Shown: positions 19,093-29,281 of the stretch, piece by piece | How positions within the stretch are numbered: the first letter of the stretch is position 1 | Layout: the number at the start of each line of letters is the position of its first letter | Assembly (NCBI GenBank): GCA_031262295.1 | Contig: JAISIA010000040.1 | Location: 1 to 64,000, forward strand | DNA from: Bacteroidales bacterium | GTDB lineage: Bacteria; Bacteroidota; Bacteroidia; Bacteroidales; P3 | DNA: 64,000 nucleotides | Direction of reading: 5' to 3' | Made by a program: the position numbers and the translations under genes | The notes under the pieces: model-generated | What the model was told of the DNA's origin: nothing | Database searches by the model: none | The model's input: only the letters and a program-made list of their open reading frames with translations

Positions 19093-21252
19093 TTAATTTT
19101 CTTTCTTTACATAAAACTCGTCATCCAAAGGTCTTTTATCTTGAGGTTTTGGAATAAGAACTTTGTGAGATAGTTTATACTTTCCTGTCTTTTTATCTAT
19201 GTCAATAAGTTTTACTCTTATCTTATCCCCTGTTTTTAGAATATCTTCTACATTATTTACTCTTTGCCATGAGATTTCAGAAACGTGTAATAAGCCATCC
19301 TTTTGAGGAAGAAACTCAACAAAAGCTCCAAAAGGTTGAATGTTTTTAACAACACCATCATATTCTTCTCCTATTTCAGGAACTGCTGTTATTGCTTTTA
19401 TTCTTGCCAAAGCTGCATCTATTCCTTCCTTATTAACAGATACAATATCTATAACTCCAACATCTCCCTTTTCTTCTATAACTATAACTGTGTTTGTTTC
19501 CTTTTGAAGTTCTTGAATTATCTTTCCACCAGGACCAATAACTGCTCCAATAAATTCTTTTGGTATTGTAATTTTAACAACTCTTGGTACATGAGGCTTG
19601 TAATCTTCTCTTGGTTTGTCAAGAGTTTGTTCTATTATATTTAGGATATGCATCCTTCCTTGGTTAGCTTGGTTTAGTGCCTTTGCTAATATCTCGTAGG
19701 AAAGTCCATCGCACTTTATATCCATTTGACATGCAGTAATACCATCTTTAGTTCCTGTCACCTTAAAGTCCATATCTCCTAAATGGTCTTCATCTCCTAA
19801 AATATCTGAAAGCACAGCCCACTTTCCGTCCTTTGCAATTAAGCCCATAGCAATTCCAGATACAGGTTTTTTGATTTGAACACCTGCATCCATAAGAGCT
19901 AAACATCCTGCACAAACAGTAGCCATTGATGATGAGCCGTTGGATTCTAAAATGTCGGAAACAATTCTAATTGTGTATGGACATTCTTCTTGTGAAGGAA
20001 GAACTTGTTTAAGTGCTCTTAGAGCTAAATTGCCATGTCCAATCTCTCTTCGTGAAACTCCTCTATTTCCCTTAACCTCTCCTGTTGCAAATCCCGGAAA
20101 ATTGTAGTGTAGGATAAAGTTATTCTTTCCCTCTATCATAGCTCCGTCAATGATTTGCTCATCTAATTTGGTTCCTAATGTACATGTGGTTAAGGATTGT
20201 GTTTCTCCACGAGTAAAAACAGCTGAGCCATGAGGAGAAGGCAAGTAATTAACCTCTGCCCAAATAGGTCTTATCTCGTCCAATTTTCTTCCATCCAAAC
20301 GAGATCTTTCATTTAAGACCATATCTCTCATAGCTTCTTTTTCCACATTATGGAAATATCTATCTATAAGCGGTTGTTTTTCTTCTAAGTCTTCTTCTGC
20401 AATTGTATCAACGAAGGCTTGTTTTATTGCTTCAAAGCCTTCTTGCCTTTGAGTCTTTGAGGCAATACCTTCTTTTGCTAAGTCGTAGCATTTTTGATAG
20501 GTTTCTCTATGAATATCTTCTTTTAATTGTTCGTCATTTACCTCGTGAGAATATTCTCTTTTTTCAGTTTTTCCAACCAATTCTTCCAATTGACTAATTG
20601 CCTCGCATTGTAGTTTGATTGTATTGTGAGCAAATTTCAAAGCATCAAGCATTGTGTCCTCTGAAACCTCTTTCATTTCCCCCTCAACCATCATTATATT
20701 GTCTTTTGTTGCTGCAACAATCAAATCTAATTCTGCTTTTTCGGTATCTTCTATTGAAGGGTTTATTACAAATTCTCCATTAATTTTGGCAACTCTTACC
20801 TCTGAGACAGGACCATTAAAAGGTATGTCTGAGACAGCCAAAGCTGCTGAGGCTGCAAGTGCAGCTAAAGCATCGGGAGGCGTTGTTTTGTCCCCTGAAA
20901 TTAATGTTATTTGAACTTGAACTTCTGCATGAAAATCCTCAGGAAATAGAGGGCGAAGTGCCCTATCAACTAAACGAGCTATTAATATTTCATATTCCGA
21001 AGGGCGAGCCTCTCTTTTGAAAAATCCACCAGGGAAACGCCCAACGGAAGCGTACTTTTCTTGGTATTCAACTGTCAAAGGCATAAAGTCAATGTTTTCT
21101 CCTGCCTCTTTTTTTGCTACAACTGTTGCGAGCAACATTGTATCATTCATTCTTACAACAACAGATCCATCGGCTTGTTTTGCTAATTTACCTGTTTCAA
21201 TTTCAATTTGTCTTCCGTCTTCTAAGGAAAAGACCTTTTTAATTCCTTGCAT
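19093..21252 (-). CDS. pnp: Polyribonucleotide nucleotidyltransferase
   Basis: RNase PH domains, KH motif [16 protein letters not shown]1 domain; 719 aa. Confidence 0.98.
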   Translation of the reverse strand: MQGIKKVFSLEDGRQIEIETGKLAKQADGSVVVRMNDTMLLATVVAKKEAGENIDFMPLTVEYQEKYASVGRFPGGFFKREARPSEYEILIARLVDRALRPLFPEDFHAEVQVQITLISGDKTTPPDALAALAASAALAVSDIPFNGPVSEVRVAKINGEFVINPSIEDTEKAELDLIVAATKDNIMMVEGEMKEVSEDTMLDALKFAHNTIKLQCEAISQLEELVGKTEKREYSHEVNDEQLKEDIHRETYQKCYDLAKEGIASKTQRQEGFEAIKQAFVDTIAEEDLEEKQPLIDRYFHNVEKEAMRDMVLNERSRLDGRKLDEIRPIWAEVNYLPSPHGSAVFTRGETQSLTTCTLGTKLDEQIIDGAMIEGKNNFILHYNFPGFATGEVKGNRGVSRREIGHGNLALRALKQVLPSQEECPYTIRIVSDILESNGSSSMATVCAGCLALMDAGVQIKKPVSGIAMGLIAKDGKWAVLSDILGDEDHLGDMDFKVTGTKDGITACQMDIKCDGLSYEILAKALNQANQGRMHILNIIEQTLDKPREDYKPHVPRVVKITIPKEFIGAVIGPGGKIIQELQKETNTVIVIEEKGDVGVIDIVSVNKEGIDAALARIKAITAVPEIGEEYDGVVKNIQPFGAFVEFLPQKDGLLHVSEISWQRVNNVEDILKTGDKIRVKLIDIDKKTGKYKLSHKVLIPKPQDKRPLDDEFYVKKEN

Positions 21253-21275
21253 CTTCTATTTTTATTTATCATCTC

Positions 21276-21296
21276 TCTAACGGGAGCCTCGTTAGA
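21276..21296 (-). other. Leader hairpin upstream of pnp
   Basis: TCTAACG-GGAGCCT-CGTTAGA perfect 7-bp stem about 24 nt upstream of the pnp start. Confidence 0.5.
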
Positions 21297-21346
21297 TACT
21301 TTTATTTTTTGCTCCAACCAATAAGGAGTATATACAAAATATATAC

Positions 21347-21381
21347 AAAAAAAGGCAATTAGAAGCTAATTGCCTTTTTAT
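21347..21381. terminator. Intrinsic terminator after rpsO
   Basis: AAAAAAAGGCAATTAG AAG CTAATTGCCTTTTTA. Confidence 0.8.
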
Positions 21382-21397
21382 ATTGTCTTGATATTAA

Positions 21398-21667
21398 TTA
21401 TTTCCTAATACCAAGTTGTTTTATCAATTCACGATACTTTACTATATCTTTTTCTTTTAGATAATCTAACAAACGTCTTCTCTTTCCAACCAATCTTACC
21501 AAAGAACGTTCTGTAAATTTATCGTTTTTCATTTGACGAACGTGTTGTGTTAGATGTTGTATTCTGAATGTGAATAACGCTATTTGTCCTTCTATAGAAC
21601 CAGTATCTGCTTCTGATTTGCCGTATTGTGCAAAAATTTCTTTTTTCTTTTCAGCGTCTAAATACAT
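21398..21667 (-). CDS. rpsO: 30S ribosomal protein S15
   Basis: 89 aa, GSIEGQIALFTFRIQHLTQHVRQMKND...RLVGKRRRLLDYLKEKD. Confidence 0.97.
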   Translation of the reverse strand: MYLDAEKKKEIFAQYGKSEADTGSIEGQIALFTFRIQHLTQHVRQMKNDKFTERSLVRLVGKRRRLLDYLKEKDIVKYRELIKQLGIRK

Positions 21668-21749
21668 ATCTTTTTTACCTTTTGTTGTTACCTTTTATAA
21701 ATTTATTTGAGTTTGCAAAAATAGGAATTAATTTGTTATCTCCAACATT

Positions 21750-22172
21750 TTATATATTTTTTTTGCTTTTTCTATGTCTTTTTTTCTTAACCCAACCCTT
21801 TTTTATAATAAAATAACATAGCAATAGGGCAAGCAAAATTCCTACCTCATCGGCAATAAAATCTCTAAAATCACCTGTGCGATTGATAATAGAAGCAAAT
21901 ATATATTGCATTACCTCTGTTATAATTCCAAAAAAAGAGGCAATAATAAAAACTTTTATCATTGAAGCCTTGAAATGTTTTTCCCAAGAGAAAAGCCAAA
22001 AAAGAAAAAAAGAAAATCCACCAAACATTATTGAATGAACAACCTTATCCAAAAAAGGAATATTAAAAAAGAAACTTAAATCCTTTGGCATAGAATCCGC
22101 AGGCAATAAAATTCCATAGAACATTAATGCACTCCAAATTGCAAAAAGAGATATGTTTAATTTTCTATTCAT
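21750..22172 (-). CDS. VanZ family membrane protein
   Basis: 140 aa, FLDKVVHSIMFGGFSFFLFWLF...FRDFIADEVGILLALLL. Confidence 0.8.
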   Translation of the reverse strand: MNRKLNISLFAIWSALMFYGILLPADSMPKDLSFFFNIPFLDKVVHSIMFGGFSFFLFWLFSWEKHFKASMIKVFIIASFFGIITEVMQYIFASIINRTGDFRDFIADEVGILLALLLCYFIIKKGWVKKKRHRKSKKNI

Positions 22173-22202
22173 ATTTTTTTATAAGATTCCCTATTAATAT
22201 GT

Positions 22203-23477
22203 TTAAGAATTTTTATCATTAATTGAAACCAACACCTTGTCAATTCTTGCTATATCCATATCCATTATCTCAAAACAAAACATTTCCCAATAAACCTTAT
22301 CCCCTTCCTTAGGAATTCTTCCCATAAGATCAAGGATTAATCCACTTAGAGTGTTGTATGACAATTCAGGATACTTATCTTCCAAAGCAAAATAGTGAAG
22401 AAAGTCAAAGAAAGGATATTGTCCATCAACCAAAAACGTATTATCATCCCTCTTTATTAGCTCATACTCATTTTCAGATGCTCCAATTTCATCAGCAGAA
22501 CCAACTAATGATTCCAAAATATCGTTCATTGTCACCATGCCAATTATTAGACCAAACTCATCAATAATCATAGCATAGCTTATCTTCTTTTCTTTAAAGA
22601 CCTCCAATGCGTGATATGCACTTGAACTTTCAGGAATAAATTGAGGTTCTCTTACAATATCTTTTATTGAACCCTCACTTTTGTTGAACATATCCTGCAA
22701 ATAGACAACTCCAACAATATTATCCAAAGATTTATCTGCAACAGGATATACATAATGTATATGAGATTCTATCTTTTTTGTGATTTCCTTATAACTATCA
22801 TTTACATCTAACCAATCAAAATCATTACGATGAGTCATCAAAGATGAGATATCCCTATCTCCTAACGAAAATACCCTTTCAACAATGTCTTGTTCTATTT
22901 CTTGAATTTCCCCCTCTTCTGTACTTTCATTAATGATTTGCTTTATCTCATCCTCTGTTATAACCGAATTATCATTTGATTTTATTCTAAAAATTTTCAT
23001 AAGAGAATTTGTGCTAAAAGAAAGTAGTAGGACAAAAGGATAGGTTATCTTTGTTAGAAAGTTCATAAAGGAGATTAATTTGCTTGCTATCTTTTCTGGA
23101 TTATTTAATCCCACCTTCTTAGGAAAAAGTTCTCCCAAAACCAAAGTTAGAAATGTTATTACAACAACAACTAAAACATTTGATGCTATTGCAGAATAGT
23201 ATCCAAAACCTATACTTTCAAAAAAATCTTTTAGGGGAATGGTAAGACTTTTTCCTGAATACAAACCCGTAATTAGCCCAATTGTTGTTATTGCTATTTG
23301 AACTGTTGATAGGAAATATTCGGGATGCTCTGCTGTTTTTAGGATTTTCTTAGCACGAGTATCACCTTTTTGTTTTAGAGCTTCAAGTTTTGATTTTCTT
23401 GATGAAACAACGGCAATTTCAGCCATTGAAAATAATCCATTAACTATAATTAGTGCTAATATAATAACAATTTCCAC
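22203..23477 (-). CDS. CNNM/CBS-domain hemolysin family transporter (CorC/HlyC-like)
   Basis: DUF21 region, GELFPKKVGLNNPEKIA, two CBS segments (VVYLQDMF, MIIDEFGLIIGMVTMNDILESLVG), CorC_HlyC domain. Confidence 0.9.
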   Translation of the reverse strand: MEIVIILALIIVNGLFSMAEIAVVSSRKSKLEALKQKGDTRAKKILKTAEHPEYFLSTVQIAITTIGLITGLYSGKSLTIPLKDFFESIGFGYYSAIASNVLVVVVITFLTLVLGELFPKKVGLNNPEKIASKLISFMNFLTKITYPFVLLLSFSTNSLMKIFRIKSNDNSVITEDEIKQIINESTEEGEIQEIEQDIVERVFSLGDRDISSLMTHRNDFDWLDVNDSYKEITKKIESHIHYVYPVADKSLDNIVGVVYLQDMFNKSEGSIKDIVREPQFIPESSSAYHALEVFKEKKISYAMIIDEFGLIIGMVTMNDILESLVGSADEIGASENEYELIKRDDNTFLVDGQYPFFDFLHYFALEDKYPELSYNTLSGLILDLMGRIPKEGDKVYWEMFCFEIMDMDIARIDKVLVSINDKNS

Positions 23478-23731
23478 TATTTTATTTATTTCTTATTGGT
23501 TTTTTATTCTAAGAGTTATTTATTTTTTTTGCAACTTGCAAAATTACATATTTTATAGTACATATAGACAAATATTGCTTTTAAAGCTATATTTCCAAAG
23601 GTTTTATTTGCCATTTTACTATAAAATTTGCCATTTTTTTAACTTTTTTCTTATAAAAAGCTATATTTCTATAAGATATTTATTATTTTTATGGCAAATC
23701 AAGGTTATAAATAAGGGAGTTTTATAAAAAA

Positions 23732-23766
23732 GTCGGCAACCGACCTTTATTTTTCCTAACGGAAGT
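23732..23766 (+). repeat. REP-like element copy 3
   Basis: GTCGGCAACCGACCTTTATTTTTCCTAACGGAAGT. Confidence 0.88.
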
Positions 23767-23817
23767 CGGGATATTATATTTATACATTAATAATTCAATA
23801 AAAATAAAACGCTGTTT

Positions 23818-23852
23818 GTCGGCAACCGACTTTTATTCGTCCTTACGGAAGT
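23818..23852 (+). repeat. REP-like element copy 4
   Basis: GTCGGCAACCGACTTTTATTCGTCCTTACGGAAGT, in tandem with copy 3; the following spacers share ATATTTATACATTAATAATT and end in ATAAAACGCTGTTT. Confidence 0.88.
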
Positions 23853-23990
23853 CTGGTTTTATATTTATACATTAATAATTTCATAAAAATAAAACGCTGT
23901 TTAAAAAAATTATTTCTTCGTTTTAGTAAATTAAAACGCTGTTTTTTCTCTACTATTTTATAGTTATTTTTCTTTAAATTAAGGTATTTT

Positions 23991-24641
23991 TTATTCTTTT
24001 GTTGTATTTTCTTCCTCTGGAACGAGGACTGATGTATCTTTTGGTGAGGTTTCCTTATTTTTTGGAATAAATGCAAACCAAATAAGTAGGATTATGCCAA
24101 TTGTTATTGAAGCATCTGCAATATTAAAAACTGCATTGAAGAATTGGAAATGATTTCCTCCAATAATTGGAATCCACTCTGGGAGGGTTGTATTTATTAT
24201 TGGAAAATAGAACATATCTACAACCTTGCCAAAAAGAAAGGGTGCGTACCCTCCTTGAAATATTGTTGCAACATTAAACAAGGAACTGCTTGAAAATATT
24301 AAGCCATAGAATAGAGAATCTATAATATTTCCAACAGCACCTGCAAATATTAGAGCCATAGAATATATAAGCAGTTTTGGCTCTTTCTTTTTTATAATCT
24401 TTCTTAGGTAAATAAATATTAGGATAGATGCAATAATCCTAATTAGAGTAAGGATAAGTTTTCCCCAATTGCCGCCAAAGGACATACCAAAAGCCATTCC
24501 TTCATTCTCCAAAAAATGAATCCTACACCAAGAACCAATTAAATTAATCTCCTCTCCAATACTAAAGTTGAGTTTTATAAAAAATTTTAATGCTTGATCA
24601 ACTATTAGGATTAAAAAAATTAGGATTAGGGGTTTTTTCAT
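23991..24641 (-). CDS. lspA: Lipoprotein signal peptidase
   Basis: LIVDQALKFFIK, LENEGMAFGM, AGAVGNIIDSLFYG, FNAVFNIADASITIGI. Confidence 0.96.
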   Translation of the reverse strand: MKKPLILIFLILIVDQALKFFIKLNFSIGEEINLIGSWCRIHFLENEGMAFGMSFGGNWGKLILTLIRIIASILIFIYLRKIIKKKEPKLLIYSMALIFAGAVGNIIDSLFYGLIFSSSSLFNVATIFQGGYAPFLFGKVVDMFYFPIINTTLPEWIPIIGGNHFQFFNAVFNIADASITIGIILLIWFAFIPKNKETSPKDTSVLVPEEENTTKE

Positions 24642-25106
24642 TTAATTTTTCTTATTTTCTTTAGAAACTTTATCTTTATTTTTTCCTGAAAATGCAGATA
24701 AATTCTTTAATTTCTTTCTTTGTGCTTCAAGATTTTTTGCCTCAACAGTAAGTGTTGCATGAGGAACTAAACGAAGTCTTTCCTTAGGAATTAATTCCCC
24801 ACTTATACGACAAATACCATAGGTTTTGTTTTGTATTCTTACTAAGGCAGCTTCCAAATCTTTTATAAATTTTTGTTGCCTTGCAGCCATGCTTGCGTTG
24901 TATTCCTTAGATTGAACACTGCTTCCTTCTTCCAATATCTTAAATGTAGGAGAGGTATCTCCTAAATCGTTTGCATCATTTGAAAAAGCCTCTAAAAGCA
25001 TTGCAAGATTTTCTTTTGCCTTTTCTAATTTCTCTTCAATAATAAGACGAAATTCATTTAGTTCTTCATCAGAATATCTTCTGGTAATTTTTTTCTCTTG
25101 GCTCAT
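24642..25106 (-). CDS. TraR/DksA family zinc-finger-like regulator
   Basis: YGICRISGELIPKERLRLVPHATLTVEAK; adjacent to lspA as commonly seen in Bacteroidota. Confidence 0.85.
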   Translation of the reverse strand: MSQEKKITRRYSDEELNEFRLIIEEKLEKAKENLAMLLEAFSNDANDLGDTSPTFKILEEGSSVQSKEYNASMAARQQKFIKDLEAALVRIQNKTYGICRISGELIPKERLRLVPHATLTVEAKNLEAQRKKLKNLSAFSGKNKDKVSKENKKN

Positions 25107-25166
25107 AATAAACTTTCTTTAAAAATTATTAAAAGAATTATAAATCAACACTGCAAAGATATATAT

Positions 25167-26426
25167 TTATTTTGTCTTTTTTAAATGTTTCATCTTTTCT
25201 TTGCCAATAAAAAGATTTATAACTACAAGAATAAATGAAAAAGCATAGACTCCCATAATTCTTTCTAACATTGCCTCAAAAAGAAAACCAATTGCAAAAT
25301 TTATTAATATTATGACTAATACATAATGTTTAGACCTAATAGCATAAATTATTGGAATTATAAATAGAGAAAGCAAAACCAAAAGTCCAATTCCTCCAAT
25401 GGAAAGAGCGGTTTGGAAGAATTGATTGTGGGCATTTAATGAATTTAAATATGAATCCCTACTATCTTTTAATCTACTTTTTAAAACATCTTTTGCATCT
25501 CCTGAGCCATATCCAAATATTGGGGATTGAACAAAAAGATTGATACTGCTTTTATATAAATCCAATCTTTCAGAGGTGCTATTATGTGTTTTTTTTGTAT
25601 CATTTTCTTCTTTTATTACCTCTATTGCATTTACATATCTGCCATTTAAAGCCTTTACATTAAAGTTTAGGAAAAATGAAACAACAACTAATAAAAGTAC
25701 AACAATCGAATAAATTCTTTTTTTCTTAATAAACCAAATATCCCACACTATAAACAAAAGAGAAATTCCCAATAGGATAATTCCACTTTTAGATTGTAGC
25801 ATAAATATGAATACTCCAATTATTGCAATTAATGTGGCTTTTATTCCATTAATGCAATTGATGATTTTAAAAAATGAAATTGATAATGGAAGTTTATATA
25901 ATAGGACTATGGATATTGAAGCAAATAAAGATAAATAGGAAGGGTGATTAGGAGAAGATAGTCTAACGTATGTTAAATTATATAGTAAGTCAAAGGAAGA
26001 ATTATTCCAAGAAATTATTCCCTTAGTAAAACAAAAGATAATATTTATTAATAGACCAAAAACAATAACCCAAGAAATTATATTAAAATTCTTAGTAGAA
26101 AAAATATGTTTTGGCACAAAGAAAAATAGGAAAGGGAATATTATAATTGGAAGTTTTACCTCTAAATCAAATAATGCTTCCTTTGTATTTTGAGAATAGA
26201 AAGTGCCAATAATATATAGCAAGTACAGAACAATCAATAGGGAATTAGTCCTATTGAAATTAAACTCTGGTTTTTTTGCATTAAGGATATAGTATAATAT
26301 TATAGAGAATGCAAAAAGGGTTATGGAAAGAGATTTGAATATAGTGGGAAGATAAATTGATAGAGAGCAAATAATAATTGATGCAATTAGAATATTGTCT
26401 TTAAATTTTTGTAAGTAATAATTCAT
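25167..26426 (-). CDS. O-antigen ligase/polymerase family protein
   Basis: Multi-TM protein with IFGYGSGDAKD...SLNAHNQFFQTALSIGGIG. Confidence 0.8.
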   Translation of the reverse strand: MNYYLQKFKDNILIASIIICSLSIYLPTIFKSLSITLFAFSIILYYILNAKKPEFNFNRTNSLLIVLYLLYIIGTFYSQNTKEALFDLEVKLPIIIFPFLFFFVPKHIFSTKNFNIISWVIVFGLLINIIFCFTKGIISWNNSSFDLLYNLTYVRLSSPNHPSYLSLFASISIVLLYKLPLSISFFKIINCINGIKATLIAIIGVFIFMLQSKSGIILLGISLLFIVWDIWFIKKKRIYSIVVLLLVVVSFFLNFNVKALNGRYVNAIEVIKEENDTKKTHNSTSERLDLYKSSINLFVQSPIFGYGSGDAKDVLKSRLKDSRDSYLNSLNAHNQFFQTALSIGGIGLLVLLSLFIIPIIYAIRSKHYVLVIILINFAIGFLFEAMLERIMGVYAFSFILVVINLFIGKEKMKHLKKTK

Positions 26427-26522
26427 AAAGTAATTTAATTAATTTGCAAAAATAGACATTTTGAATAAATGTTTATATATTTGTAGCTTGTAATTAAGTT
26501 TTAGAATTAAAAATTCTTTAAA

Positions 26523-27299
26523 ATGAAAGTTGTGATATTTGCAGGTGGAATGGGAACACGTATATCTGAGGAGTCTCATTTGAAACCTAAACCAATGATA
26601 GAAATTGGAGATAAGCCAATACTATGGCATATTATGAAAATATATTCCTTCTATGGCTTTAATGAATTTATTATTTGCTTGGGCTACAAGGGGCATATAA
26701 TAAAGGAATACTTTATAAACTACTTCCTATATAATTCAGATGTTACAATAGATCTTTCTTCTAATGAGGTGGAGATTCACAAATGTTTTTCCGATAATTT
26801 CAAAGTTACTTTGGTTGAAACAGGATTAGAAACAAAGACTGCGGGAAGACTACAAAGAGTTCAAAAATATATAGGCGACGAACCTTTTATGCTGACTTAT
26901 GGAGATGGAGTGGCAAATATTAATATCAATTCTTTATTAGAATATCACAAAGAGAAAGGAAAGATAGCCACTGTAACGGCTGTACAAACCGAAGGTAAGT
27001 TTGGCGGAATGGAACTTTCAAATAATTGCGATGTAGAAGTCTTTAAGGAAAAACCAAAAGGGGATGGCTCTTGGATTAACGGAGGTTTCTTCGTTTTAGA
27101 GCCTAAGGTCTTTAACTATCTTAAAGGAGATATGGACCAAGTTATGTGGGAGGATGCTCCTTTGGAAACTTTGGCTAAGGACAATCAGCTTACAGCTTAT
27201 AAACATAATGATTATTGGCGTTGTATGGACGCTTTAAGAGATAAAAACGTCTTGGAAGAGGCTTGGAAAACAAATAATGCTCCTTGGAAAATATGGTAG
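26523..27299 (+). CDS. rfbF: Glucose-1-phosphate cytidylyltransferase
   Basis: MKVVIFAGGMGTRISEESHLKPKPMIEIGDKPILWHIMKIYS...MLTYGDGVANIN. Confidence 0.95.
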   Translation: MKVVIFAGGMGTRISEESHLKPKPMIEIGDKPILWHIMKIYSFYGFNEFIICLGYKGHIIKEYFINYFLYNSDVTIDLSSNEVEIHKCFSDNFKVTLVETGLETKTAGRLQRVQKYIGDEPFMLTYGDGVANININSLLEYHKEKGKIATVTAVQTEGKFGGMELSNNCDVEVFKEKPKGDGSWINGGFFVLEPKVFNYLKGDMDQVMWEDAPLETLAKDNQLTAYKHNDYWRCMDALRDKNVLEEAWKTNNAPWKIW

Positions 27300-28378
27300 A
27301 TTTGGAAAAAACATATAAAGGAAAAAAGGTTTTCTTAACAGGACATACAGGATTTAAGGGAGCATACCTTACAAAGATACTTTCTTTACTTGGAGCAGAG
27401 GTTATGGGTTATAGTTTAAAGCCTAATACAAACCCAAACCTATATTCAATACTTAATATAAAAGATTTATGTTGTAGTATCATTGCTGATGTAAGGCAAA
27501 AGGAGGTTCTTAAAAAGCATATAATGGACTTTCGTCCCGATTTCATTTTTCACTTAGCCGCACAGCCCCTTGTATTAGATTCTTATAAAGAACCCGCCTA
27601 CACCTTTGATGTAAATGTAATTGGAACGGCTAATTTGTTGGAAGCAGTTAGGGATATGAATAAGCCTAATTGCAATACCCTAATAGTAACTACTGATAAG
27701 GTATATAAAAATGAAGAAAAAAACTATGCATATAAAGAAACTGATCTTTTAGGAGGCTACGATCCTTATTCTGCATCAAAGGCTGCAACAGAAATACTAA
27801 TAAATTCTTTTCGTTCTTCCTTTTTTAATCCTAAGGAAAAGGAAAAACACAACAATAATAAGGTTGTTTCCCTAAGAGCAGGTAATGTTATAGGAGGAGG
27901 AGATTGGGCAGAAAATAGATTAATACCTGATATTGTTAGGGCAATTCATCAAAATATAGAAATTGAAGTTAGAAATCCTGAGGCTATAAGACCATGGCAA
28001 CATGTTTTTGAGCCGTTATATGGATACCTTTTTGCAGGAAAATTTATGGAAGAGGAGAAATTGTTTGAAGAGGCAATAAATTTTGGACCCTACCAAAAGG
28101 ATACACTTAAAGTAAAAGATATAGTTGAAATGGCAATTCTTATTTGGGGAGAAGGAAAATATAGAATAATTCCTCAAAATAATGCTTTGCATGAGGCAAA
28201 TAATCTACAATTGGATATTAACAGGGCAATTTCTTTGGGGTGGAAGCCTCTTTGGGATGCTAAAACAGCAATAGAAAATACTATAATATGGTATAAGACC
28301 TATTATAGTAATGAGGCGGAAATAGAAAACCTCACAACAAATCAAATATGTCAATATTTTAAAATAAAAAAGGACTAA
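27284..28378 (+). CDS. rfbG: CDP-glucose 4,6-dehydratase
   Basis: GKKVFLTGHTGFKGAYL, HLAAQPLVLDSYKEP, TTDKVYKNEE, YDPYSASKAATE; overlaps rfbF by 16 nt. Confidence 0.95.
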   Translation: MENMVDLEKTYKGKKVFLTGHTGFKGAYLTKILSLLGAEVMGYSLKPNTNPNLYSILNIKDLCCSIIADVRQKEVLKKHIMDFRPDFIFHLAAQPLVLDSYKEPAYTFDVNVIGTANLLEAVRDMNKPNCNTLIVTTDKVYKNEEKNYAYKETDLLGGYDPYSASKAATEILINSFRSSFFNPKEKEKHNNNKVVSLRAGNVIGGGDWAENRLIPDIVRAIHQNIEIEVRNPEAIRPWQHVFEPLYGYLFAGKFMEEEKLFEEAINFGPYQKDTLKVKDIVEMAILIWGEGKYRIIPQNNALHEANNLQLDINRAISLGWKPLWDAKTAIENTIIWYKTYYSNEAEIENLTTNQICQYFKIKKD

Positions 28379-28402
28379 TTGAAAAATTAGCCCTTTTTAT
28401 TT
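28366..28402. terminator. Intrinsic terminator between convergent rfbG and tsf
   Basis: AAAAAGGACTAATT GAAA AATTAGCCCTTTTTATTTTT; the rfbG stop codon lies in the 5' arm. Confidence 0.75.
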
Positions 28403-28420
28403 TTTATAAATTTTCTTTAC

Positions 28421-29248
28421 TTATTCACCTAAGATTAAGCGATAGAATTTTGTTGCTTTAAGTTCCTTATCCTTACTTTGAAGATATTGCAATACGGTTT
28501 GCTTAGATTCTTTTATAAAATCTTGATTTAGCAAAGTATTTTCTTTAAAGAATTTGTTTAATTTTCCTTCTGCAATCTTTTCTATCATATTTTCAGGCTT
28601 GCCTTCTTCTTTAATCTGTTCCCTATAAACTTTCATTTCTTTTTCTATAACATCAGCAGGAACATCTTTTTGATCCAAAGCCAAAGGAGCCATTGCTGCA
28701 ATTTGCATAGCAACATCGTGTCCTTGTTCATCAAAACCCGGTTTATTGAAAGCAACTAATGTAGCTAAGCGATTACCATTATGAATATATGAATAAACAG
28801 CTGGAGCTTCTAAAGACTCATAGTGAGAAATTGTAATTTTTTCTCCAATCTTTGCAATTTGATCTACAATTAAGTTTTCAACGCTTGAACCATCTAAAAT
28901 CATTGCATTGACCTTTTCAGCATCTGCTATTCTATTTTCTATTGCTGCATTAAGTACTTTTTGAGTAAAATTGATGAAATCTTCATTTTTTGCTACGAAG
29001 TCAGTTTCGCAATTTAGCATTATTATTGCTCCAAAAGTTTTGTCCTTATTCGTTCCCGCTAAGACACAACCTTCACTTGCATCCCTATCTGCTCTTTTTA
29101 CAGCCAATTTTTGACCTTTTTCACGTAGATAATCAATAGCTTTATTCATATCGCCATCGCATTCCACCAATGCTTTCTTGCAATCCATCATCCCAACGCC
29201 TGTTCTTTGACGAAGTTCATTAACAGCCGCAGCAGTTATGTTTGCCAT
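28421..29248 (-). CDS. tsf: Elongation factor Ts
   Basis: LRQRTGVGMMDCKKALVECDGDMNKAIDYLREKG. Confidence 0.98.
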   Translation of the reverse strand: MANITAAAVNELRQRTGVGMMDCKKALVECDGDMNKAIDYLREKGQKLAVKRADRDASEGCVLAGTNKDKTFGAIIMLNCETDFVAKNEDFINFTQKVLNAAIENRIADAEKVNAMILDGSSVENLIVDQIAKIGEKITISHYESLEAPAVYSYIHNGNRLATLVAFNKPGFDEQGHDVAMQIAAMAPLALDQKDVPADVIEKEMKVYREQIKEEGKPENMIEKIAEGKLNKFFKENTLLNQDFIKESKQTVLQYLQSKDKELKATKFYRLILGE

Positions 29249-29281
29249 AATTTTTTCCTTTCTTTTATTTATTTGTCTTTC

